From positions 62,001 to 126,000 of the forward strand of contig JAVWPP010000001.1 in NCBI GenBank assembly GCA_036635835.1: 64,000 nucleotides of DNA. Reading direction: 5' to 3'. Below are positions 17,397-26,217 of this stretch, piece after piece. Every line of letters begins with the position of its first letter. The stretch's first letter is position 1. Source of the stretch: JAVWPP01 sp036635835. Its GTDB lineage: Bacteria > Bacillota > Clostridia > TANB77 > CAG-465. Under the pieces are notes generated by a model. The model had not been told where the DNA came from and did no database searches. It saw only the letters and a list, made by a program, of their open reading frames with translations. Both the position numbers and the translations under genes were made by a program.

Positions 17397-17732
17397 TTAC
17401 ATTATAGATTTAGCAGCCTCTACAATAAATTGTACTACTGGCTGTACTAGAAATACTAACATTCCACCTATAATAAGTACCACAGTTTGTCTTTTTATAT
17501 CTGCTCTTGCGTCTGCCGCAGAAAACATATATCTAATGCCTGCAAAAAGAATAGCTGCAAATGCTAATACATTAAAAACAATTGAAACGGTTGCCCAAAT
17601 ATTGTTCATAAGCGGTTCAACATCTTCCGCTACACTTCCTCCACCTGGAATTGTAACTTGTGCTGCAAATACACTTGATAAACAAATGCAAATAACTATT
17701 ATATTTAGTGTTATTTTAAACCATTTTTTCAT
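17397..17732 (-). CDS. TrbC/VirB2-like pilin
   Basis: 111 aa from the ATG at 17732, with GGAGG five bases upstream; upstream codons in frame lie inside the promoter. It has a signal peptide (about 1-24, ending SSVFAA), a glycine-rich stretch (VTIPGGGS) and two hydrophobic helices (about 50-70 and 85-105) joined by the loop RYMFSAADARADIKR. This is the VirB2/TrbC pilin plan. It is the first gene of the machine's locus, behind a strong promoter (17766-17794), as expected for an abundant subunit. The double-module gene follows after 45 bases in the same transcript. Confidence 0.8.
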   Translation of the reverse strand: MKKWFKITLNIIVICICLSSVFAAQVTIPGGGSVAEDVEPLMNNIWATVSIVFNVLAFAAILFAGIRYMFSAADARADIKRQTVVLIIGGMLVFLVQPVVQFIVEAAKSIM

Positions 17733-17765
17733 TTTTACCTCCATATCATATATTGATCTATTTTT

Positions 17766-17794
17766 AGTATAACAATTTATATATAAATAGTCAA
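17766..17794 (-). promoter_or_regulatory. Strong sigma-A promoter of the T4SS-like locus
   Basis: TTGACT (17789-17794), 17-base spacer, TATACT (17766-17771). The same two hexamers and spacing occur before the distant pilin gene at 30282-30629. Confidence 0.75.
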
Positions 17795-17811
17795 TAAGTA
17801 ATGCTCTAAAA

Positions 17812-17850
17812 AGCAAAAAGAAGTTCATCTTATTACTAAAACGAACCTCT
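17812..17850 (-). terminator. Terminator after rseP
   Basis: Arms 17820-17826 and 17843-17849 (GAGGTTC/GAACTTC, one G-U pair) followed by five U on the minus strand. It isolates the housekeeping operon from the T4SS-like locus. Confidence 0.65.
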
Positions 17851-17855
17851 TTTCA

Positions 17856-19142
17856 TTAAAATATTCTGATAATATCATTCCATGTAACATAAATTGTAAG
17901 TAAAATTAGCAGTCCAAAGAATATATATGATATCATTGCTTCCGCATTTACTGACATTTTCTTTCTTGTTATCATTTCACCCAATGTTATAGCTATTTTA
18001 CCTCCATCTAAAGGTGGTATAGGTAGTAAATTCATTATACCTATAGATAATGATACTACAGCTATTAAGTTTATAAAATCCCAAATATCTTGAGTTTTAG
18101 AAACTATTTCTCCCACTCCTACTATGCCAGATAATTGGTTTACCTTTGCTTTTCCAGTAAATAAATCTTTATACGTTTCAAGAACTCTTCCAAACATATC
18201 TCCAGCATATTTAAGAGATAGTCCTATTTTTTGAGTTATCCCTGCTTTAAGAATTGAAGGTGTAAAACCTATATCGAAATAATTAATCATTTCTGGTTTT
18301 AATATTTCGAAACTTTTTTCTTTTTCATCTCTTAAAACTTTCATATTTATTGGTTTAGTTCCGTTATTATGTAGTTGATATATCACTTCATCTAAAGTTT
18401 TAACCTTATTGCCATTAACTTCAGTTATTTCATCTCCAGCTTTTAAACCAACTATCATAGCTTGTTTACCAGGTTCTATAAATCTAATCTTATTTTGCAT
18501 TGTTGTAGGATCTGCTTCAAGCATTATACCTATTACAGATATTTGTTTTACTGCATTTTTTATAGTTGTTTCAAATTCTTTATTATCTCTAACAAAAGTA
18601 ACTCTCATTTCATTGTTTTTGATGTTTTTATCTGTTATATCTGAAAAAATAGTTACATTTTTGCCATCTATTTTAGTAATTTTATCTCCTATCTTCATTC
18701 CTGCTTCTTCTACTAAAGAAGTGCCTGTAGAAGCGGATTTGCTTATTTTTGCAATCTCAGTTGATGGGAAATTTAAACTCATTGCTATTATTACAAATAG
18801 AACAAAAGCAAGTATTAAATTATTAATTGAACCCATAAACAGCACAAGTAGTTTTTTCCATCCCGGCTGATTTGAATATGCTTGTGGATCTTCTGATTCG
18901 TTTGTTTCGCCTTCTAAAGAATTGTATCCGCCAAGTAATATCCATCTAAGTGAATATACAGTTCCTCTTTTTTTAAAACTAAATATTTTAGGTCCGAAAC
19001 CTATTGCAAATTCGTTAACCTTAATTTTTAATAATTTAGCAATACTAAAATGTCCAAACTCATGAACTACTGTTATTATACTAAGAGCAATTACTAATTT
19101 GATCATCATAATTAGAAAATTAACTACATTACTTATATCCAT
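17856..19142 (-). CDS. rseP: RseP-family site-2 zinc metalloprotease
   Basis: 428 aa. Intramembrane protease that cleaves membrane-bound regulators such as anti-sigma factors, acting within the cytoplasmic membrane. Visible features: zinc motif HEFGH (27-31) in the first helix, a PDZ domain region (about 130-290) and the C-terminal LLPIPPLDGGK motif that supplies the third zinc ligand, then the last helices. GGAGGAG precedes the ATG. It ends the frr-cdsA-rseP run, its usual place in Firmicutes, although dxr, normally between cdsA and rseP, is absent. Confidence 0.94.
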   Translation of the reverse strand: MDISNVVNFLIMMIKLVIALSIITVVHEFGHFSIAKLLKIKVNEFAIGFGPKIFSFKKRGTVYSLRWILLGGYNSLEGETNESEDPQAYSNQPGWKKLLVLFMGSINNLILAFVLFVIIAMSLNFPSTEIAKISKSASTGTSLVEEAGMKIGDKITKIDGKNVTIFSDITDKNIKNNEMRVTFVRDNKEFETTIKNAVKQISVIGIMLEADPTTMQNKIRFIEPGKQAMIVGLKAGDEITEVNGNKVKTLDEVIYQLHNNGTKPINMKVLRDEKEKSFEILKPEMINYFDIGFTPSILKAGITQKIGLSLKYAGDMFGRVLETYKDLFTGKAKVNQLSGIVGVGEIVSKTQDIWDFINLIAVVSLSIGIMNLLPIPPLDGGKIAITLGEMITRKKMSVNAEAMISYIFFGLLILLTIYVTWNDIIRIF

Positions 19143-19161
19143 ATATTTTCTCCTCCGTCAA

Positions 19162-19980
19162 CTATAGTATATATATATTTAAAAACGCATATATTATTGG
19201 TGCTACAAATAGAATACTATCAAATCTATCTAAAATTCCACCATGGCCAGGTATTAGTTTTCCAAAATCCTTAACGTCGCAATATCTCTTAATCGCAGAC
19301 GCAGATAGGTCTCCAAACTGTCCGGCAATGCTAGATATAACACCAGCAAATAACATAAGTAATATTGGTAAATTCATTCCACAAAAATTATTTATTATTA
19401 CTGTATATATTCCAAAAGCTATCACAACAGCTACTACGCCTGCTATAGCGCCTTCTACAGATTTTTTAGGACTTATGTCTGGACAAAGTTTTCTTTTGCC
19501 AAATTTAGAACCTATAAAATAAGCTGCAGTGTCTGAAACAAATGCTGCCATTATTACATAGCCAAATAAATATCTTCCGTTTTCCATTGCTAATATTAGT
19601 TTTAAAAATACAAATAGTAATGGTACGTATAATATTCCGAAAAATGTTACTGCAATATCTACTATTGTTCTTTTTAAATTAGTTAATACAATATAACAAA
19701 ACACACCTATAATAGCTATCGGTAAAAATATTTTAAGGCTCATTATTTTTGTACTTGTTGGTAATATAGCATTACCGTAAAAAAGTAATCCAAGACATGA
19801 AATAAAGCCAACCCAGCTAATTGGTTTGATGTTTGTTTTTTTGAAAGCATGATAATATTCATACATACCTATTAATGCTAATAGAGTAATAACTATTGTA
19901 TCTACAATTGGATTGTTTAAGGCAAGTACTGCAATACCTATGATTGCAAATATTATGCCAGATATAATTCTTTTTTTCAA
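19162..19980 (-). CDS. cdsA: Phosphatidate cytidylyltransferase
   Basis: 272 aa, polytopic membrane enzyme making CDP-diacylglycerol from CTP and phosphatidic acid, the entry to phospholipid synthesis. About eight hydrophobic segments; the CdsA signature is visible near the C-terminus (KDFGKLIPGHGGILDRFDS), and SDTAAYFIGSKFGK and SPKKSVEG precede it. It lies between frr and rseP with 20-base gaps. The usual neighbour uppS (undecaprenyl diphosphate synthase) is missing between frr and cdsA. Confidence 0.95.
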   Translation of the reverse strand: MKKRIISGIIFAIIGIAVLALNNPIVDTIVITLLALIGMYEYYHAFKKTNIKPISWVGFISCLGLLFYGNAILPTSTKIMSLKIFLPIAIIGVFCYIVLTNLKRTIVDIAVTFFGILYVPLLFVFLKLILAMENGRYLFGYVIMAAFVSDTAAYFIGSKFGKRKLCPDISPKKSVEGAIAGVVAVVIAFGIYTVIINNFCGMNLPILLMLFAGVISSIAGQFGDLSASAIKRYCDVKDFGKLIPGHGGILDRFDSILFVAPIIYAFLNIYIL

Positions 19981-20000
19981 GTTACCAAATCCTTTCGTTA

Positions 20001-20549
20001 TTATATTACCATTATGTCTTTTTCTTTATCAGCTGCTAGTTTGTCTATTTTAGCTATATAAGTATCTGTTAATTTTTGAACCTTTTCTTCAACTTGTTTA
20101 AGCTCATCTTCAGTTATTTCACTTGCTTTTTGAGCTGTTTTACCCATGTCCATGCCTTCTCTTCTAATGTTTCTAATTGCAACTTTAGATTCTTCAGCTA
20201 ATTTTTTAACATCTTTACATAGTTCTTTTCTTCTTTGCTCAGTTAAGTCAGGGAAAATTAATCTTATACAATTTCCATCATTAGTTGGATTAATACCAAG
20301 CTCAGCTTTATGTATAGCTTTTTCAATATGTCCAAGTGATGATTTATCCCATGGAGTAATAACTATTTGCTTTGCTTCTGGCACTGCTATTGATCCCATT
20401 TGATTAAGTGGTGTTAGCATCCCGTAATATTCTACTTTTATTCCGTTTAATATAGTAGGATTTGCTCTACCTACTCTTATTTTTGCAAATTCATCCTCCA
20501 TGTAATCTATAGCTTTATTCATTTTTTCTTCTATTATTTTATAATCCAT
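20001..20549 (-). CDS. frr: Ribosome recycling factor
   Basis: 182 aa, normal length. Splits post-termination ribosomes together with EF-G. The conserved core is intact: FAKIRVGRANPTIL, the YYGMLTPLNQ region, VITPWDKSSLGHIEKAI, and RKELCKDVKK. AGGAGG precedes the ATG. The order pyrH-frr-cdsA is typical of Firmicutes, but a terminator follows pyrH here, so frr is partly uncoupled from it. Confidence 0.97.
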   Translation of the reverse strand: MDYKIIEEKMNKAIDYMEDEFAKIRVGRANPTILNGIKVEYYGMLTPLNQMGSIAVPEAKQIVITPWDKSSLGHIEKAIHKAELGINPTNDGNCIRLIFPDLTEQRRKELCKDVKKLAEESKVAIRNIRREGMDMGKTAQKASEITEDELKQVEEKVQKLTDTYIAKIDKLAADKEKDIMVI

Positions 20550-20650
20550 TTTATTCCTCCTGATATTTATAGACTCTATCTATTTTATCTCTTAAATTAT
20601 ACTACAAACTATACAAAATGCAAGGTTTAAGATGAAAAAAAGGGTAAAAA

Positions 20651-20692
20651 TAAAAATATACTTAATACATTATGTGCTTTAAGTATATTTTT
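20651..20692 (-). terminator. Terminator after pyrH
   Basis: 12-bp arms 20654-20665 and 20679-20690 (AAATATACTTAA and its complement) with a U-rich minus-strand tail. It may reduce read-through from pyrH to frr. Confidence 0.7.
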
Positions 20693-20704
20693 TATTACAT
20701 ATTA

Positions 20705-21415
20705 TTATTTATTTATTATTGTGCCTATTTTTTCTCCGCATATTGCTCTTTGTAATGAATTTTCTTCATTAAGTCCAAATACAAGTATAGGTACTTTGTT
20801 CTCCATGCATAGTGTTATCGCTGTTGTATCCATGACTTTAAGCTTTTTAGCTACTACATCCATGTATGATATTTCATCAAATTTTACCGCATCTTTATTA
20901 GTAGCAGGATCGCTATCGTATACGCCATCAATATTTTTAGCTAGTAATATAGCTTCTGCTTCTATTTCCGTTGCTCTTAAAGCTGCTGCAGAATCTGTAG
21001 TGAAATATGGGTTACCTGTTCCACATGCAAATATTACAACTCTTCCTTTTTCTAAATGCCTTACTGCTTTTCTTCTAATATATGGCTCAGCTACTTGTTT
21101 TATTTCAAGAGCTGTTTGTGTTCTAGCCTCAATTCCTTTGCTTTCTAGCATATCTTGCAATGCTAGTGCATTTAAAGTAGTTGCTAACATTCCCATATAG
21201 TCTGAAGTTACTCTTTCCATGTATTCTTGCCCGTATCTGCCTCTCCAAAAATTGCCTGCGCCTACTACGATTGCAATTTGTGCTCCGCTTACATATATTT
21301 CTTTTATTTGTTCTACAACTTTTTCTAGTTTTTCACTATCTATGCCTCTACCATCTTTTTGTCCTAAAGCTTCTCCGCTTATTTTTATTAATACTCTATT
21401 ATATTTTAACTTCAT
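20705..21415 (-). CDS. pyrH: UMP kinase
   Basis: 236 aa from the ATG at 21415 (GGTGG upstream); a GTG nine bases earlier is in frame but has a weaker site. Phosphorylates UMP to UDP. Amino acid kinase fold: KISGEALG at the start, [27 protein letters not shown] and DTTAITLC are all present. Family-typical length. It follows tsf after a terminator. Confidence 0.96.
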   Translation of the reverse strand: MKLKYNRVLIKISGEALGQKDGRGIDSEKLEKVVEQIKEIYVSGAQIAIVVGAGNFWRGRYGQEYMERVTSDYMGMLATTLNALALQDMLESKGIEARTQTALEIKQVAEPYIRRKAVRHLEKGRVVIFACGTGNPYFTTDSAAALRATEIEAEAILLAKNIDGVYDSDPATNKDAVKFDEISYMDVVAKKLKVMDTTAITLCMENKVPILVFGLNEENSLQRAICGEKIGTIINK

Positions 21416-21454
21416 ATTTACCACCCAATCTCAAATAATTTGATAACTTTCTTG

Positions 21455-21486
21455 CAAAAAAGCACGTAAATATGTACGTGCTTTTT
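21455..21486 (-). terminator. Terminator after rpsB-tsf
   Basis: 8-bp arms 21462-21469 and 21476-21483 (AGCACGTA/TACGTGCT) followed by six U on the minus strand. Confidence 0.85.
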
Positions 21487-21494
21487 TTTGCTGT

Positions 21495-22139
21495 TTATAA
21501 ACCAGCTTGTTTCATTACTTCTTCAGCAAAATTTGATTCTTCTTTTTCAATGCCTTCTCCTCTTTCGAATCTAGCAAATCTTCTAATTACTAGGTTTTCA
21601 CCTATTGAAGCTATCATTTCAGCTAAGTACTGTCCTACTGTTATGTCTGGATTTTTAACAAAAGGTTGTTCTAATAGACATATTTCAGCATAAAACTTGC
21701 TAATTCTTCCTTCAATCATTTTTTCAACGATTGCTTCAGGTTTACCTTCGTTTAATGCTTGTTCTTTTAGAACTTTCTTTTCTGCTTCAACTATTTCAGC
21801 TGGAACATCTTCTTTTCTAACATATTTAGGGTTTACAGCAGCTATATGCATAGCTATATCTTTAACAAAAGTTTTAAAAGATTCATTATTAGCAACAAAA
21901 TCTGTTTCAGAGTTAACTTCAACAATTGCTCCTATTCTTCCACCGTGTATATATGCTTCTACTAATCCTTCTGAAGCTATTCTTCCAGATTTTTTAGCAG
22001 CTTTAGCTATACCTTTTTCTCTTAAAACATCAATTGCTTTATCGATATTTCCTTCAGTTTCAACTAACGCTTTTTTACAATCCATAATTCCAGCGCCTGT
22101 TCTTTCTCTTAATTCTTTAACTTGTTGTGCAGTTACCAT
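21495..22139 (-). CDS. tsf: Elongation factor Ts, short form
   Basis: 214 aa. Guanine nucleotide exchange factor for EF-Tu. The N-terminal UBA-like domain ([16 protein letters not shown], about 10-25) and the core TDFVAN motif are present. It is shorter than the roughly 290-residue enterobacterial form because the second half of the dimerisation core is reduced; short forms also occur in other bacteria. It follows rpsB by 20 bases, the standard pair. Confidence 0.96.
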   Translation of the reverse strand: MVTAQQVKELRERTGAGIMDCKKALVETEGNIDKAIDVLREKGIAKAAKKSGRIASEGLVEAYIHGGRIGAIVEVNSETDFVANNESFKTFVKDIAMHIAAVNPKYVRKEDVPAEIVEAEKKVLKEQALNEGKPEAIVEKMIEGRISKFYAEICLLEQPFVKNPDITVGQYLAEMIASIGENLVIRRFARFERGEGIEKEESNFAEEVMKQAGL

Positions 22140-22159
22140 ATTAATTCCTCCTATAACAA

Positions 22160-22963
22160 TTAGTTGTTTTCTTGTCTTGGTTTTCTTGGTCTTGGTTTTC
22201 TTTCGATTTTATCTTCTCCCATTTTAGCTACTAATTCTGCCATTGTTTCATCATCTTCTTCAGCTTCTGATTTTTCAATTTCTCCATGTTGTGCTTCTAA
22301 AACAGCATCTGCCATTTTTTCAACTATTAATTTTACAGCTCTTACTGCATCATCGTTTCCTGGGATTACAAAGTCTACATCATCAGGATTACAATTAGTA
22401 TCTACTAATCCTATTGTAGGTATTCCTAATTTTCTAGCTTCTTGAGTTGCTATATATTCTTTTTTTGAATCAATTAAGAAAATTAAATCTGGTTGTTTTT
22501 TCATTTCTTTAATTCCACCTAGGTTTCTAGATAGTTTTTCCATTTCAGCTTTTAAAAGAATAACTTCTTTTTTAGGTAGAACTTCAAAAGTTCCGTCTGC
22601 TTCCATGTTTTCTAATTCAATTAATCTTGCTATTCTGTTTCTTATAGTCTTAAAGTTTGTTAATGTACCACCTAACCATCTGCTGTTAATGTAGAACATT
22701 CCACATCTTTCTGCTTCTTCTTTGATACATTCTTGTGATTGTTTTTTAGTTCCTACAAAAAGAACTGTTCCACCTTCTGCAACAGTTTTTCTTACGATTT
22801 CATAAGCCTCTGTTACTTTTTTAGATGTTTTTTGTAAATCTATTATATAGATTCCGTTTCTTGCTGTGTAGATGTATGGAGCCATTCTAGGATCCCATCT
22901 TCTTGTGTGGTGTCCGAAATGTACACCTGCTTCTAATAATGCCTTTTGTGGTATTATAGCCAT
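22160..22963 (-). CDS. rpsB: 30S ribosomal protein S2
   Basis: 267 aa. Binds the 30S neck and helps to recruit S1. Conserved stretches: [17 protein letters not shown] at the N-terminus, [19 protein letters not shown] and DTNCNPD. The C-terminal tail is acidic and then basic (about 230-267). A GGGAGG site precedes the ATG. It starts the rpsB-tsf transcript from the promoter at 23068-23096. Confidence 0.97.
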   Translation of the reverse strand: MAIIPQKALLEAGVHFGHHTRRWDPRMAPYIYTARNGIYIIDLQKTSKKVTEAYEIVRKTVAEGGTVLFVGTKKQSQECIKEEAERCGMFYINSRWLGGTLTNFKTIRNRIARLIELENMEADGTFEVLPKKEVILLKAEMEKLSRNLGGIKEMKKQPDLIFLIDSKKEYIATQEARKLGIPTIGLVDTNCNPDDVDFVIPGNDDAVRAVKLIVEKMADAVLEAQHGEIEKSEAEEDDETMAELVAKMGEDKIERKPRPRKPRQENN

Positions 22964-23067
22964 TTTAAATTCCTCCCTTTTCTTTCCTCCGTATAGATCT
23001 GCATTTGTCGTAACTAATTATATTAGCAAAGTAACAAACTCCTTATACGTGTGTTATACAAGTATAG

Positions 23068-23096
23068 ATTATAACATAAAAGACTATCTAAATCAA
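23068..23096 (-). promoter_or_regulatory. Promoter of rpsB-tsf
   Basis: TTGATT (23091-23096), 17-base spacer, TATAAT (23068-23073). The -35 and spacer lie within the ftsH terminator hairpin. Confidence 0.65.
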
Positions 23097-23110
23097 TAGA
23101 TAGTCTTATT
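23077..23110 (-). terminator. Terminator after ftsH
   Basis: 10-bp perfect stem (23080-23089 and 23098-23107, AAGACTATCT and its complement) with an 8-base loop. The minus-strand tail is U-rich but interrupted. Confidence 0.65.
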
Positions 23111-23122
23111 TTTATGTATTTT

Positions 23123-25108
23123 TTAGTCTTCTTTTTTTGTTTTAGTCTTTTTAGCTAAATCTTTATCTGAAATTTCAGCTTTTTCTGTTTTAGCTTGTTT
23201 ACTAATTTTATTTATATCTTTATTTTTCAAGTTTTCATTCTTACTTATAATATTGTCGCTTTTTTCACTTTTATCATTTTTCTTCACTTTATCTTTTTTT
23301 GAATTGAATACTGCTTCAAACTCAGCAGATTCCATCTTTTCTTTTTCAAGAAGTATTTCCGCTACAACATGCAATTGCTCCATATGATCAGTTAGGATTG
23401 TTTTTGCTCTTAAATATGCTGTTTGGATTATTTCCATTACTTCTTCATCAATTTGAGAAGCTATTTTTTCACTAAAGTTTCTTTGTTGATTAAAATCTCT
23501 ACCTAAAAATACTTCTTCTTGTTCTCCGCCATATGCTATAGGTCCTAATTTATCGCTCATTCCATATTTCATAACCATAGCTCTAGCAATTTTACTAGCT
23601 CTTTCTATGTCATTTGACGCTCCAGTGCTAATGTCATTAAGTACTAGTTTTTCTGAAACACGTCCACCAAGTAATGATACTATATGATCTAACATTTCAG
23701 ATTTAGAATTATAGCTTTTATCCTCATTTGGTTTATACATTGTATATCCACCTGTCATTCCTCTTGGAATGATAGATATTTGGTGAACAGTGTCGTGAGT
23801 TGGTAAAAATCTAGATACAACAGCATGACCCGCTTCATGAAATGCTGTTAATCTTCTTTCTTTTTCGCTAACTACCTTACTCTTTTTCTCAGGTCCCATC
23901 ATTACTTTTATTACAGCTTCTTCTACATCTATTATGTCTATTTGCTTTTTGTTTTTTCTTGCTGCTAAAAGTGCTGATTCGTTAATCATATTAGCTAAAT
24001 CTGCGCCAGTAAATCCGGCAGTATTTTTCGCTATCACTTTAAAGTCCATGTTTTCTACCATTGGTTTATTAGCAGCATGAAGTTTGATTATTTCTTCTCT
24101 TGCTCTAATATCTGGCTCATGAACTACTATTTGTCTGTCGAATCTACCTGGTCTTAATAAAGCTTTATCTAATATGTCTGGCCTATTTGTTGCGGCAATT
24201 ACAATTATCCCGTCGTTTTGTCCGAATCCGTCCATTTCAACTAATAATTGATTTAATGTCTGTTCTCTTTCATCATGACCGCCACCAAGGCCAGCGCCTC
24301 TTTGTCTTCCTACTGCATCAATTTCATCAATAAATATGATGCATGGTCCATTTTTCTTTCCTTCTTCAAATAAATCTCTTACTCTTGAAGCACCAACTCC
24401 TACAAACATCTCAACAAAATCTGATCCACTTATAGAGAAGAATGGTACTCCGGCTTCTCCTGCAACAGCTTTAGCAAGTAAAGTTTTACCTGTTCCTGGG
24501 CTACCTACTAATAATATTCCTTTAGGTATTCTAGCGCCAAGTTCTTCGAATCTTTTAGGTTCTTTTAGAAAATCTACTACTTCTTCTAATTCTTCTTTTT
24601 CTTCCTCTGAACCTGCAACGTCCTTAAACATTGTTTTATTTTTTGCATTTGGATCTGCAAGTTTAGCTTTACTTTTACCAAAGCTCATAGCTTTATTATT
24701 GCCTTGACCTGCTTGCTGCATAAATAGTACAAAGAATAATACACAAACTACTAGCATTAATATATCTGGGAAAATCGCTAATATTGACATGAGTATAGGT
24801 GTTTTGCCAACTTTGATTTCAAACTCACCGTTTTTAACGTTTTCTCTTATTGCTGAATTGAACTCTGCACTATCTGGTATTTTAACTACCCTAATTACTT
24901 CTTTAGTATCTTTAAGTTTTACTTTTGCTGATGCCTTGTCTTCGCTTACCTCAACAGATTCAACTTCGGTTTTACTTATTTTATTCATAAGTTCTGTATA
25001 TGACATGTCCTTTGTTGTATTTTCATTTAGAACATTTATCATCATTGTAACTATTAAAAATAGTAATACGTACCCTAATATAGTACTAAAAACACTTTTT
25101 TTACGCAT
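23123..25108 (-). CDS. ftsH: ATP-dependent zinc metalloprotease FtsH
   Basis: 661 aa. Membrane-bound AAA+ protease for quality control. Two membrane helices (about 8-26 and 105-130) flank an outer domain; the AAA module has Walker A GSPGTGKT (202-209), Walker [10 protein letters not shown] and the second region of homology with RPGRFDR; the protease site is HEAGH (424-428). The last 55 residues are unusually Lys-rich and may be a species-specific tail. GGAGGG precedes the ATG, and it has its own promoter behind tilS. Confidence 0.97.
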   Translation of the reverse strand: MRKKSVFSTILGYVLLFLIVTMMINVLNENTTKDMSYTELMNKISKTEVESVEVSEDKASAKVKLKDTKEVIRVVKIPDSAEFNSAIRENVKNGEFEIKVGKTPILMSILAIFPDILMLVVCVLFFVLFMQQAGQGNNKAMSFGKSKAKLADPNAKNKTMFKDVAGSEEEKEELEEVVDFLKEPKRFEELGARIPKGILLVGSPGTGKTLLAKAVAGEAGVPFFSISGSDFVEMFVGVGASRVRDLFEEGKKNGPCIIFIDEIDAVGRQRGAGLGGGHDEREQTLNQLLVEMDGFGQNDGIIVIAATNRPDILDKALLRPGRFDRQIVVHEPDIRAREEIIKLHAANKPMVENMDFKVIAKNTAGFTGADLANMINESALLAARKNKKQIDIIDVEEAVIKVMMGPEKKSKVVSEKERRLTAFHEAGHAVVSRFLPTHDTVHQISIIPRGMTGGYTMYKPNEDKSYNSKSEMLDHIVSLLGGRVSEKLVLNDISTGASNDIERASKIARAMVMKYGMSDKLGPIAYGGEQEEVFLGRDFNQQRNFSEKIASQIDEEVMEIIQTAYLRAKTILTDHMEQLHVVAEILLEKEKMESAEFEAVFNSKKDKVKKNDKSEKSDNIISKNENLKNKDINKISKQAKTEKAEISDKDLAKKTKTKKED

Positions 25109-25136
25109 GTTACCCTCCTAATTTAATTTGATTTAA

Positions 25137-25165
25137 ATTCTATCATATTTTTTTTGCATTTACAA
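25137..25165 (-). promoter_or_regulatory. Promoter of ftsH
   Basis: TTGTAA (25160-25165), 17-base spacer, TAGAAT (25137-25142), in the 75-base gap after tilS. Confidence 0.6.
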
Positions 25166-25183
25166 GTATTTTTTAAAAACTAG

Positions 25184-26206
25184 CTAGTTTTTACTTATCT
25201 TTGCATATGACTTATCCACAATTTCCACAGTGTATTTGCTTCCTAAAATATATTTTTTTCCTTTTACTGCGGTTTTGATTAATCTTTGAACATCATTAAT
25301 ATGAATATATTCAATACCGTCTAATCTACCTGTAACTCTTTGTATTAAAGCTATTAAGACTCTTTTAACTATTGATGGATTATTTTCATTTAACTTTATT
25401 CTATCAAATATTATACTGTTAATGTTTGTACTTACTATGACTTTTTCAAGTGTTTTGTCCGAAACTTCTTTTAAATATAGCTCTTCTTCTTGTAAAATAT
25501 TTTTCATTCTTATTACGCTTGAGATAAAATTTGGATTATACTCATCTTCTATTTTTTTAATTAAATCTAGTCTAACTTTATTACGAATATAAATTTGTTC
25601 ATCATTAGTTTTATCATGAGCAAATTTTATATTATTATAAGAACAAAATTCTAAAACTTTTTCTTTAGTTACATTTAAAAGTGGTCTTATTATATTTCTA
25701 TTCTCATATGAAATACCTGTAAGTCCATTTAAACTTGTTCCCCTTATAAAGTGCATTATTATTGTTTCTGCATCATCATTTAGATTATGTGCTACCGCTA
25801 TCTTATTTGCACCAGTTTTTTCTGCTACTTGATCAAAGAATTCATACCTTACGTTCCTTGCTGCGGTTTCTATGCTTTCTTTTTTTTCTATTGCTATTTT
25901 TTTTACATCAAACTTGCCAATATGAAGTTTAACATTATTTTGTTTGCAATATTCCACTACATCTTTTTCTTCAGCGTCTGATTCTTTTCTAAGCATGTGA
26001 TGTACATGAACAGCTTCTATAGTAAAGTTTATCTTGTTTTTTAGTTTTTCTTGTATTTTTAGTAATGAATATAATAAACACATTGAATCTGGGCCGCCTG
26101 AAAGTGCCACTAGTATTTTTTCGTTATCTAATATTAATTCATTATCTATTATTGTTTTTTGAATTATATTTATTACGTCATCATCTTTATTTTTTCTATT
26201 AGACAT
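25184..26206 (-). CDS. tilS: tRNA(Ile)-lysidine synthase
   Basis: 340 aa. Converts the wobble cytidine of tRNA-Ile(CAU) to lysidine so it reads AUA. N-type ATP pyrophosphatase with PP-loop ALSGGPDSMCLL (about 34-45), plus the HHMLRKESDAEEKDVVEY and VAHNLNDDAETI segments. It is shorter than the B. subtilis enzyme (about 470 aa): the C-terminal tRNA-binding part is brief, as in some clostridia. It is placed 11 bases after dnaB and before ftsH; the tilS-ftsH neighbourhood is common in Firmicutes. Confidence 0.92.
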   Translation of the reverse strand: MSNRKNKDDDVINIIQKTIIDNELILDNEKILVALSGGPDSMCLLYSLLKIQEKLKNKINFTIEAVHVHHMLRKESDAEEKDVVEYCKQNNVKLHIGKFDVKKIAIEKKESIETAARNVRYEFFDQVAEKTGANKIAVAHNLNDDAETIIMHFIRGTSLNGLTGISYENRNIIRPLLNVTKEKVLEFCSYNNIKFAHDKTNDEQIYIRNKVRLDLIKKIEDEYNPNFISSVIRMKNILQEEELYLKEVSDKTLEKVIVSTNINSIIFDRIKLNENNPSIVKRVLIALIQRVTGRLDGIEYIHINDVQRLIKTAVKGKKYILGSKYTVEIVDKSYAKISKN

Positions 26207-26217
26207 TTTTTCTCCTT

